A DNA stretch of 8,906 bases from Rhodospirillaceae bacterium (lineage in GTDB: Bacteria > Pseudomonadota > Alphaproteobacteria > UBA8366 > GCA-2717185): positions 1 to 8,906 of the forward strand of contig JABJJH010000519.1 in NCBI GenBank assembly GCA_018660965.1, given 5' to 3'. Under the pieces are notes generated by a model. The model saw only the letters and a program-made list of their open reading frames with translations. It made no database searches and had not been told where the DNA came from. The position numbers and the translations under genes were made by a program. Shown piece by piece: positions 1 through 7,452 of this stretch. The first letter of the stretch is position 1. Every line of letters starts with the position of its first letter.

Positions 1-222
1 AGTCACCGCCGAAGTCACCGCCGCCCGCGCCCTCAGTGATGCACAAATTAATGAATTGACGGACTCCCTGCAAAACACGCTTGGCGGCAAAGTTTCCGTC
101 GAGCATCAGGTCGATCCGGATTTGATCGGCGGCATGATCGTAAAGGTCGGCAGCCGAATGGTGGATACAACGCTGCGCACGCAGCTGTCCAAGTTAAGAA
201 TCGCGATGAAAGGGGCTAGCTG

Positions 223-223
<1 letters not shown>
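1..223 (+). CDS. atpH: F1 ATP synthase delta subunit, C-terminal part (5' end outside window)
   Basis: The reading frame enters at base 2 and gives 73 residues before TGA at 221-223. Delta (the bacterial counterpart of mitochondrial OSCP) joins the top of the F1 head to the peripheral stalk of F0. The visible part is the family's conserved C-terminus: an alternating VTAEVTAAR strand, then VDPDLIGGMIVKVGSRMVD, then a final amphipathic helix with LRTQLSKLR. The N-terminal helical domain that binds alpha lies upstream of the window. The stop overlaps the atpA start by one base (TGATG), and atpH precedes atpA in alphaproteobacterial F1 operons, which supports the call. Confidence 0.93.
209..215 (+). 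promoter_or_regulatory. Ribosome binding site of atpA
   Basis: AAAGGGG lies seven bases before the atpA ATG, inside the last codons of atpH. Together with the TGATG overlap it suggests translational coupling of delta and alpha. It also supports the ATG at 223 as the real start. Confidence 0.6.
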
Positions 224-1752
<1,529 letters not shown>

Positions 1753-1784
1753 CCTCGTGACGACGGTTAGGACCGGCTAGGAAT

Positions 1785-2696
1785 ATGGCGAACCTCAAGG
1801 ATCTTCGAAACAGCATCGCGAGCGTCAAGTCGACGCAACGCATCACCTCGGCCATGAAAATGGTCGCGGCCGCGAAGCTGCGCAAGGCGCAGGACATGGC
1901 GGAAGCCGCGCGCCCTTATGCGGAACGCATGGAACGCATGTTGTCCTCATTGGCGACCAGCGCCGCGGCGAACCCGGAAAGCGCGCCGCCCATGTTGGCG
2001 GGCACCGGCAAGGACGACAGCCATCTGCTGATCGTGGTGTCGTCGGATCGCGGCCTCTGCGGTGGTTTCAACAGCTCCATCACACGCGATGTCCGGCAAC
2101 GCATTGCCAGACTCGAAGCCGACGGCAAGACGGCCAAGCTTATCGTCATCGGCAAAAAAGGCGTGACGGCTCTGCGGCGAGACTTCGCCGACCGCATTGT
2201 CGCCACGCACGAGGAGATATCGAAACCCTCGCCAAGTTTTGACGGGGCCGCGCTCGTGTCTCAAGCCGTCGCCGATATGTTCGCCGCCGGTGAATTCGAC
2301 GTTTGCACACTCGTATACAGCCGCTTCGTTTCGGCGTTAACCCAAATCGTCACGCCCTTGCAGTTGATCCCCTTCACCGCCCCCGAATCCGAAGACGCGG
2401 CGGAAGACGACGACAGCGCGGCGGCGAATGGCGCCGACGGGGCCGTTTACGAATTCGAGCCGGACGAAGAAGAAATCCTGGCGGCTTTGCTGCCGCGCAA
2501 CCTTTCGGTTCAGGTTTTCCGTTCCATGTTGGAATCATTCGCCTCGGAACAAGGCGCGCGCATGACCGCGATGGACAGCGCGACCCGGAATGCCGGCGAC
2601 ATGATCGACAAACTGACGACGACCTACAACCGGACCCGTCAGGCCGCAATCACCAAGGAACTGATCGAAATCATTTCCGGCGCTGAAGCCCTGTAA
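1785..2696 (+). CDS. atpG: F1 ATP synthase gamma subunit
   Basis: The 303-residue product is slightly long for the family (usually about 285-295). Gamma is the rotating central shaft of F1; its N- and C-terminal helices form a coiled coil inside the alpha3beta3 head. The N-terminal helix is conserved (IKSTQRITSAMKMVAAAKLR-type, residues about 11-33, here with V for the first I). SSDRGLCGGFNSS lies at 86-98. The C-terminal helix has EQGARMTAMDSATRNAGDMI at 255-274. Residues about 200-219 are a low-complexity Asp/Glu/Ala stretch before the conserved YEFEPDEEEIL, which accounts for the extra length. The gene begins 32 bp after atpA. Its Shine-Dalgarno is ambiguous: one TAGGA is too close to the ATG (about 2 bases) and another is about 11 bases away. 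Confidence 0.97.
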   Translation: MANLKDLRNSIASVKSTQRITSAMKMVAAAKLRKAQDMAEAARPYAERMERMLSSLATSAAANPESAPPMLAGTGKDDSHLLIVVSSDRGLCGGFNSSITRDVRQRIARLEADGKTAKLIVIGKKGVTALRRDFADRIVATHEEISKPSPSFDGAALVSQAVADMFAAGEFDVCTLVYSRFVSALTQIVTPLQLIPFTAPESEDAAEDDDSAAANGADGAVYEFEPDEEEILAALLPRNLSVQVFRSMLESFASEQGARMTAMDSATRNAGDMIDKLTTTYNRTRQAAITKELIEIISGAEAL

Positions 2697-2715
2697 TTTT
2701 AGTTTAGTTCGAATC

Positions 2716-2720
2716 GGGAG
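2716..2720 (+). promoter_or_regulatory. Ribosome binding site of atpD
   Basis: GGGAG lies seven bases before the atpD ATG, in the 31-bp gap after atpG. This is clearer than the site in front of atpG and fixes the beta start at 2728. Confidence 0.6.
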
Positions 2721-2727
2721 CAACCCC

Positions 2728-4149
2728 ATGGCTAAGAACCTCGTTGGCAAAGTGACCCAGGTCACCGGCGCCGTCATTGACGTTCACTTCGACGGCGACC
2801 TGCCGTCGATCATGAACGCGATCACGACTGAGAATCAGGGCCAGTCCCTGGTCCTGGAAGTGGCGCAGCATCTGGGCGAACACACGGTTCGCTGTATCGC
2901 CATGGATTCTTCCGAAGGCATGGTTCGCGGCCAGGAAGTGACCGACACAGGCGCGCCGATAATGGTGCCCGTCGGACCGGAAACTCTGGGCCGGATTATC
3001 AACGTCATCGGCGAGCCGGTCGATGAGCGCGGTCCCGTCAACAGCAAAATGACGCTGCCTATTCACCGCAGCGCCCCGGCCTTTATCGAGCAATCGACGG
3101 AAACCGAACAGCTTGTCACCGGCATCAAGGTCGTCGATTTGCTGACCCCGTATCCGAAAGGCGGCAAAATCGGCCTGTTCGGCGGCGCGGGCGTCGGCAA
3201 GACCGTTATCATCATGGAGCTGATCAACAATATCGCGAAAGCGCATGGCGGTTATTCGGTCTTCGCCGGTGTGGGCGAACGGACCCGCGAAGGTAACGAT
3301 CTCTATCACGAAATGATCGAATCGGGCGTTATCGTGCCGGATGGCGAATCCAAGGCGGCGCTGGTTTACGGGCAGATGAACGAACCTCCCGGCGCCCGTT
3401 CCCGCGTCGCGCTGACCGGTTTGACCCTGGCCGAATATTTCCGCGACGAAGAAGGCCAGGACGTGCTGTTCTTCGTGGATAACATTTTCCGTTTCACCCA
3501 GGCCGGTTCGGAAGTGTCCGCGCTGCTGGGCCGTATTCCCTCCGCGGTTGGCTATCAGCCGACGCTGGGGACCGATATGGGCAACCTTCAGGAACGCATC
3601 ACGACCACGCAGAAAGGGTCGATTACCAGCGTTCAGGCCGTCTACGTGCCCGCGGATGATTTGACCGATCCGGCGCCGGCGACGACCTTCTCCCATCTGG
3701 ACGCAACCACGGTGCTGTCGCGCCAGATCGCGGAACTTGGCATTTATCCCGCCGTGGACCCGCTGGATTCCACAAGCCGCATTCTGGAACCGCGCACGGT
3801 CGGCGAAGAGCATTACAACATCGCGCGTGAAGTCCAGCGCGTCCTGCAGAGCTACAAATCCCTGCAGGAAATCATCGCGATTCTGGGCATGGATGAATTG
3901 TCGGAAGAAGACAAATTGACCGTCGCGCGGGCGCGCAAAATCCAACGCTTCCTGTCGCAACCGTTCCATGTCGCGGAAATCTTCACGGGTTCGCCGGGTA
4001 AATTCGTCGATCTGGAAGACACGATCAAGGGCTTCAGGGGCATTCTGGACGGCGAATACGACGACCTCCCGGAAGCCGCGTTCTATATGTGTGGCACCAT
4101 CGAGGAATCGGTCGAAAAAGCGAAGCAGATGGCGGCCGCGGCGGCGTAA
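2728..4149 (+). CDS. atpD: F1 ATP synthase beta subunit (catalytic)
   Basis: The 473-residue product is the catalytic subunit, which makes ATP from ADP and phosphate at the alpha/beta interface. The Walker A motif GGAGVGKT is at residues 152-159. The catalytic glutamate is E184 within GERTREGND. Walker B is LFFVDNIFRF with D251. GRIPSAVGYQPTL follows. The DELSEED loop that contacts gamma is intact at 389-395. An N-terminal beta-barrel and a C-terminal helical bundle flank the nucleotide domain, as is normal. The gene sits between atpG and atpC as expected for an F1 operon. Nothing appears degraded or truncated. Its codon use also avoids TTA, CTA and TCA over most of its length, as in atpA. 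Confidence 0.98.
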   Translation: MAKNLVGKVTQVTGAVIDVHFDGDLPSIMNAITTENQGQSLVLEVAQHLGEHTVRCIAMDSSEGMVRGQEVTDTGAPIMVPVGPETLGRIINVIGEPVDERGPVNSKMTLPIHRSAPAFIEQSTETEQLVTGIKVVDLLTPYPKGGKIGLFGGAGVGKTVIIMELINNIAKAHGGYSVFAGVGERTREGNDLYHEMIESGVIVPDGESKAALVYGQMNEPPGARSRVALTGLTLAEYFRDEEGQDVLFFVDNIFRFTQAGSEVSALLGRIPSAVGYQPTLGTDMGNLQERITTTQKGSITSVQAVYVPADDLTDPAPATTFSHLDATTVLSRQIAELGIYPAVDPLDSTSRILEPRTVGEEHYNIAREVQRVLQSYKSLQEIIAILGMDELSEEDKLTVARARKIQRFLSQPFHVAEIFTGSPGKFVDLEDTIKGFRGILDGEYDDLPEAAFYMCGTIEESVEKAKQMAAAAA

Positions 4150-4218
4150 CCATTATTTCAACGGCTGCGCCCGATTGCCGGGTGGGCCGAGATACAAGCA
4201 GGCGAATCGAGAGCAGGC

Positions 4219-4632
4219 ATGGCCGATACAATCGAACTTGAACTGGTTTCACCGGAAAAGCTTCTGTTATCGGAGCAGGTTGAAATGGTCGTCATCCCCG
4301 GCGAAGACGGTGACTTCGGCGTTTTACCCGGACATTCGCCGGTTATATCGAATATCCGCCCGGGCGTGCTGTCGGTGTTCGAAAACGGCGCCGTGACCCA
4401 GCGCATCTTCATCGCCAGCGGATTCGCCGAAGTTACGATGGAGCGCTGCACCATTCTGGCCGAAGGCGCGGAACCGGTCGAAGACCTCGACCAAGCCGCG
4501 GTTGACCAGGAAATCCAGGAATTACGGGAAGACGCAACCAACGCCGACGATGACGTCAGCCGCGCGCGCGTTAACGGCGCACTCGCCATTGCGGAAGCCA
4601 AGCGCACCGCAATTACCGCGCCAGCCTACTGA
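4219..4632 (+). CDS. atpC: F1 ATP synthase epsilon subunit
   Basis: The 137-residue product has both usual parts: an N-terminal beta-sandwich (about 1-85) with the family motif GDFGVLPGHSP at 31-41, and a C-terminal helical hairpin (about 90-132). Epsilon sits at the foot of gamma, contacts the c-ring, and in many bacteria its C-terminal helices inhibit ATP hydrolysis. The ATG is preceded by GAGAG five bases upstream. The gap from atpD is 69 bp, the longest in the operon, with a weak CCCG/CGGG hairpin in it and no promoter I could defend. This is the last gene of the operon. Its stop lies 20 bp from the stop of the convergent minus-strand gene. Confidence 0.95.
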   Translation: MADTIELELVSPEKLLLSEQVEMVVIPGEDGDFGVLPGHSPVISNIRPGVLSVFENGAVTQRIFIASGFAEVTMERCTILAEGAEPVEDLDQAAVDQEIQELREDATNADDDVSRARVNGALAIAEAKRTAITAPAY

Positions 4633-4652
4633 TCCGGTTTAGCGACTTTGAT

Positions 4653-5597
4653 CTAGGCTACCAGGCTGAATAATTGACCTGGATCGCTCAACCCAACATT
4701 TGTCTGTAAGGCGCCCGCGCCGGCAAGTCCCGTTTGCGGCGTTTCACTGATCCCCTGAATTTCATTCCGGAATCGTTCCTCGGGGTCGAAGACCGGCCCG
4801 CTGTCCGGCGCATTTCGATTCGAACGGCTCGCGGCCTCTGTTTCACTTGCGGCGCGACCCTCCCCGTTTTCCTGGGATTCTTCGCGTTTTTGCGCCGTCG
4901 CTTCCCGGCGCGCCGCCGTGATAGCAGCTTCGGCGTTCGCAGCCACCCGTCGATCCTGCCCGGAAGGCTCTCGCGGCGCCAACGCGGCGCGTTTAACCTG
5001 TTCCAGCTTGCGTATGGTCGCTTCGGGGTTACCGCGCACCGGCGAGGTGTCAATCCTGACCTCGCCGGAGACGGCGTATTGATTGCCGTCCGGGCCGGTC
5101 GCGTATTTATAGTTCGGTTGGCCCGCGATTCCGCCGCCCGCCGCTGCATGAGCGCGTTCATGTTCCTTCACTTCGCGGTCGCGCTGCTTTAGCTGCTCGA
5201 CCTGGCGCCGATCCGCTTCAGTCAACCCGTTTTCATCGACTTCTTCGCCGGAACTGTTGGTTTTGGCTTCCGCCGGCCCACTGTCCTGGGGCGCTGCAGC
5301 AGTTGGGGCTTCCTCGTCGTCCTCAGCCGATTCTTCCGAGGGATCGACACTTTGAGCCGCCGTTTGCGTTTGGATATCCAGCGCCGCCAATGAACGCCCA
5401 GGCCGACCCGTCGGGCGACCGTCCTCTTCTTCAGCCCCCTGGTCAGGGTCTGTGAATTCTTGGGTAGACGCGTCTTGAACACTGGCCGGCGCCTTGAGGC
5501 TGGAATTCACGCCGCCAACAGCCGCGCCCGCAACGCCCCCAAAAGACGTGACCGAAGCCAAAATCGACGTAGATGCCGCGCTCAAAAGGATCGCCAT
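4653..5597 (-). CDS. SprA-related putative zinc metalloprotease (HExxH protein)
   Basis: The 314-residue product resembles the SprA-related family (also annotated as putative metalloprotease, CJM1_0395 type). The conserved core is about residues 124-235. It opens with LTEADRRQVEQLKQRDREVK, which leads into EHERAHAAAGG with the zinc-type HExxH (HERAH) at 146-150. The core continues through the family's GEV motif in YAVSGEVRIDTSP (178-180), then a charged Ala/Arg/Glu helix. Residues about 45-122 and 236-280 are acidic or low-complexity and look disordered. The N-terminus is hydrophobic and small-residue-rich but lacks a basic n-region, so I cannot call a signal peptide. The ATG directly follows an in-frame TGA, and the product has no other methionine. 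The Shine-Dalgarno is weak. Substrate and cellular role are unknown; protease activity is inferred only from the motif. Confidence 0.8.
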   Translation of the reverse strand: MAILLSAASTSILASVTSFGGVAGAAVGGVNSSLKAPASVQDASTQEFTDPDQGAEEEDGRPTGRPGRSLAALDIQTQTAAQSVDPSEESAEDDEEAPTAAAPQDSGPAEAKTNSSGEEVDENGLTEADRRQVEQLKQRDREVKEHERAHAAAGGGIAGQPNYKYATGPDGNQYAVSGEVRIDTSPVRGNPEATIRKLEQVKRAALAPREPSGQDRRVAANAEAAITAARREATAQKREESQENGEGRAASETEAASRSNRNAPDSGPVFDPEERFRNEIQGISETPQTGLAGAGALQTNVGLSDPGQLFSLVA

Positions 5598-5645
5598 TCA
5601 ATCCAAGTCCACGTTCAAGACACACCAGTGGCGACGTTCGAACAA

Positions 5646-5667
5646 ATATGTTTAAATTCAAACACAT
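5646..5667. promoter_or_regulatory. AT-rich dyad, possible operator
   Basis: The core GTTTAAATTCAAAC (5650-5663) is a near-perfect palindrome, and it extends to 22 bp with 9 of 11 pairs matching. A separate perfect palindrome, GTTCGAAC, lies at 5636-5643. Both fall downstream of the predicted -10 element, in the leader of the putative metalloprotease gene, where a repressor could bind. No protein is known to bind here, and AT-rich DNA yields such dyads by chance. Confidence 0.3.
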
Positions 5668-5697
5668 AATGCGGAACGCACACCGTAAACCTAACAG

Positions 5698-5726
5698 AAC
5701 ATACGTGAATTGGCGGTAAAAGTCAA
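5698..5726 (-). promoter_or_regulatory. Sigma-70-like promoter of the putative metalloprotease gene
   Basis: Read on the minus strand, TTGACT (5726-5721) and TATGTT (5703-5698) are separated by exactly 17 bases. They match the TTGACA/TATAAT consensus at five and four of six positions. The position implies a leader of about 90-95 bases before the ATG at 5597. It lies in the only sizeable non-coding gap of the window, just after the rppH stop, so the downstream gene is probably transcribed on its own. Confidence 0.5.
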
Positions 5727-5743
5727 AAAACGAGGACGTTTTT
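5726..5743 (-). terminator. Possible weak terminator after rppH
   Basis: On the minus strand AAAAACG, a four-base TCCT loop and CGTTTTT form a 7-bp stem ending in a T run, seven bases past the rppH stop. Only two pairs are G:C, so the hairpin would be unstable for an intrinsic terminator. Its T run merges with the -35 element of the next promoter. Some readthrough into the next gene is likely. Confidence 0.25.
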
Positions 5744-5749
5744 GCGCCG

Positions 5750-6232
5750 TCAGGATTCGCCCATGAGAGCGCTGAATTCCGCCAAAACTTCCTCGTAAGT
5801 CGCGCGCTTGAAGGGCACGATGTTATCAACCAACTCGTTCATGGCCATCCACCGCCAGGCGGAAAATTCCCGTTCATGCAAATCGAGTTTTATATCGGAA
5901 TCGTCGCCGAGGAATTGCATCGCGAACCAACGTTGTTCCTGCCCCCGGTACTGTCCGCCCCAAACCGTCGTTGAAAGCTCGGGCGGCAGGTCGTAGCAGA
6001 TCGGGCGGCTGGCTTCCCTGATAATTATAGCGTTATCGACGCCGGTTTCTTCGTACAATTCCCGGAACGCGGCGGCGCGGGGATCTTCGCCGGGGTCGAT
6101 TCCCCCTTGTGGCATTTGCCAGTGATCCCCCGGCGTGTCGATGCGGTTTCCGACAAACACCAGGCCTTCCTGGTTCAACAACATGACGCCGACGCAAGGG
6201 CGATAGGGCCGAAATTCCGTCATTTCGCTCAC
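5750..6232 (-). CDS. rppH: RNA pyrophosphohydrolase (Nudix hydrolase)
   Basis: The 160-residue product removes pyrophosphate from triphosphorylated mRNA 5' ends, which in other bacteria opens transcripts to RNase E-type decay. The N-terminal YRPCVGVMLLN is typical of RppH. The Nudix box is complete at residues 43-65: G43, E49, then RELYEETGV with R57, E58, E61, E62 and G64. WGGQYRGQEQRWFAMQF (91-107) and the FSAWRW segment near 123-128 also fit RppH rather than other Nudix enzymes. The longest start is GTG at 6232, overlapping the upstream TGA by 4 bp (GTGA). An ATG three codons in (6223) gives a family-like MTEFRPYRPCVG start and has AAGTGAG five bases before it, so it may be the true start. 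Probably the last gene of the minus-strand operon. Confidence 0.93.
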   Translation of the reverse strand: MSEMTEFRPYRPCVGVMLLNQEGLVFVGNRIDTPGDHWQMPQGGIDPGEDPRAAAFRELYEETGVDNAIIIREASRPICYDLPPELSTTVWGGQYRGQEQRWFAMQFLGDDSDIKLDLHEREFSAWRWMAMNELVDNIVPFKRATYEEVLAEFSALMGES

Positions 6233-7218
6233 TTCGGTTTGACGGCGAGCGCGGAAATCGGGGCCAGCACAAAACCCTTTTCCGGCAAATGTTCAATCCA
6301 GCGCTTGAGACGCCGGATCGTCACCGGATAGGCGCGCCCCATGGCGACAGCCTTCCCCTTTGACCCCAACACCAACTCTATTTCGGACAGGCGGAAATCA
6401 ATCGCGGCGCGGGATGCGACGACATCGATCATCCGGTCATTCAGCGCGTAAGGCGCCGCGATCTTCCCCGCCACAGCAGGAGTGACGCTGTTCGTATTTG
6501 TCCTGCTATCGACAAACATGAGCCCCCGACGTTTCAGGTCCGCCAAAATCGGGCGCATCGCCTTCAGGTTTCCCGTGAAACGACCACCCTGATGGTTGAC
6601 GACTCCAACATACCCGGTTATGCGGCTCAGCATCCATTGCAGACGCAGCAGGTTCTCCTCCTTGGCCAACTTCAGAAGCAAACCATTAGGGCCAGGATCG
6701 CTGCGGGGGTAATCCGCAGGCTCCATGGGAACGCTCAACAAAACTTCGTGGCCGGCGCCGCGCGCCGTCTTGATCCACTCCTTCACCTTTTTCGCATACG
6801 GCGCGAAGGCGAAGGTGACTTCGGGCGGAAGGTCGCGCATGGCGCTTTCGGTCGCGTTGTAGGAAACCCCGAGCCCGCTCAGGACCACGGCGACACGCGG
6901 TCGTTTCTCAAGCGCGTTAAACGGCCTCGAATAGACCCGCCACGGTTGCCGCCCGTCCTTGCCGATAACAGGCAGCAAGCCAATATCGCTCTGTTCGACC
7001 AGCGCCATGTCAGGATGAGGATGCAGCACCGCACTGACTTTTTTCGGCTTTGGAATCGGGCGGTCCGGTCCACGGGCCACCTTGGCGTCAGCAGCCTGCA
7101 AAACGTTTTGGCCCGAGGCCGCCTTCTTCGGCGCCCTGACCACCATGGTCATTTGGGGTCGACTGGCGCGGACCTCCTCCATGATGTCGCCGGCGCTGAA
7201 ATGCAGCCACAAAAACAC
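6229..7218 (-). CDS. Divergent polysaccharide deacetylase family protein (YibQ-like)
   Basis: From the first usable start (GTG at 7218) the product is 329 residues. The domain begins near residue 107: RVAVVLSGLGVSYNATESAM, PPEVTFAFAPYA (131-142), AGHEVLLSVPMEP (155-167), DPGPNGLL, YVGVVNHQGGRFT (203-215), RGLMFVDSRTNTNSV (231-245) and a final AVAMGRAYPVTIRRL. This order matches the divergent polysaccharide deacetylase (YibQ) family, thought to act on envelope polysaccharide or peptidoglycan; its reaction is not firmly known. LSGLG stands where many members have an IDDLG-type motif with two aspartates; I believe alphaproteobacterial members often differ there. The GTG falls in the middle of a membrane helix whose first half is encoded upstream in the same frame, so the real protein is almost surely longer (see 7219-7452). 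It ends in a 4-bp overlap with rppH. Confidence 0.85.
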   Translation of the reverse strand: MFLWLHFSAGDIMEEVRASRPQMTMVVRAPKKAASGQNVLQAADAKVARGPDRPIPKPKKVSAVLHPHPDMALVEQSDIGLLPVIGKDGRQPWRVYSRPFNALEKRPRVAVVLSGLGVSYNATESAMRDLPPEVTFAFAPYAKKVKEWIKTARGAGHEVLLSVPMEPADYPRSDPGPNGLLLKLAKEENLLRLQWMLSRITGYVGVVNHQGGRFTGNLKAMRPILADLKRRGLMFVDSRTNTNSVTPAVAGKIAAPYALNDRMIDVVASRAAIDFRLSEIELVLGSKGKAVAMGRAYPVTIRRLKRWIEHLPEKGFVLAPISALAVKPK

Positions 7219-7452
7219 GCCCAGAAAAGCCGCAACGGTTAGCCCCCACGACGCGATCAGGGCGATAAGCGGCAGCTTTTCTTGTAATTTGGCGCTGGAT
7301 TGCGACGTTTTTAGATAATCGTCTTCGCCATAATTATCTTCGGCGCCCCCTGCGTCATCGTCGGACTCACGGGACTTCCCCCACCGCCATAGCGTCGGCA
7401 GCGCGGGAAACGATGGCAGCTTGAGTGTTAGACCTTTCAGGGCGCTACCGTC
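7219..7452 (-). other. In-frame 5' extension of the deacetylase gene without a canonical start
   Basis: The deacetylase frame stays open for 78 codons upstream of GTG 7218, back to the TAG that ends ctpA (7455-7453). The encoded stretch looks like real protein: LKGLTLKLPSFPALPTLWRW, an acidic section with ESDDD and NYGEDDYLK, then a hydrophobic run (LPLIALIASWGLTVAAFLG) that with VFLWLHF makes one membrane anchor. No ATG, GTG or TTG occurs in frame. Candidates are a CTG at 7440 with TAGGA ten bases upstream (403-residue product), a frameshift or sequence error putting the ATG at 7390 in frame (for example at the C5 run 7378-7382), or coupled re-initiation after ctpA. I favour CTG or an error; the sequence cannot decide. 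Confidence 0.6.

Noticed and set aside
2..25. 12-bp near-tandem repeat (AGTCACCGCCGA-type) at the left edge
   Set aside because: It encodes the VTAEVTAA strand that is normal for delta subunits, so it reflects protein sequence rather than a DNA repeat.
2704..3969. A 421-codon open frame antisense to atpD
   Set aside because: Same cause: codon-aligned with atpD and open because of codon bias. No domain or start signal.
4169..4186. CCCG/CGGG hairpin between atpD and atpC
   Set aside because: A four-pair stem with no T run, in the middle of an operon; chance occurrence is likely.
4623..4682. Inverted repeats AGCCTA/TAGGCT and CCAGG/CCTGG around the atpC and metalloprotease gene ends as a terminator
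   Set aside because: Stems are only 5-6 bp with loops of 25 and 12 bases and no T run.
6592..7242. A 216-codon plus-strand open frame opposite the deacetylase gene
   Set aside because: It lies over a recognisable conserved domain on the other strand and shows no domain of its own.
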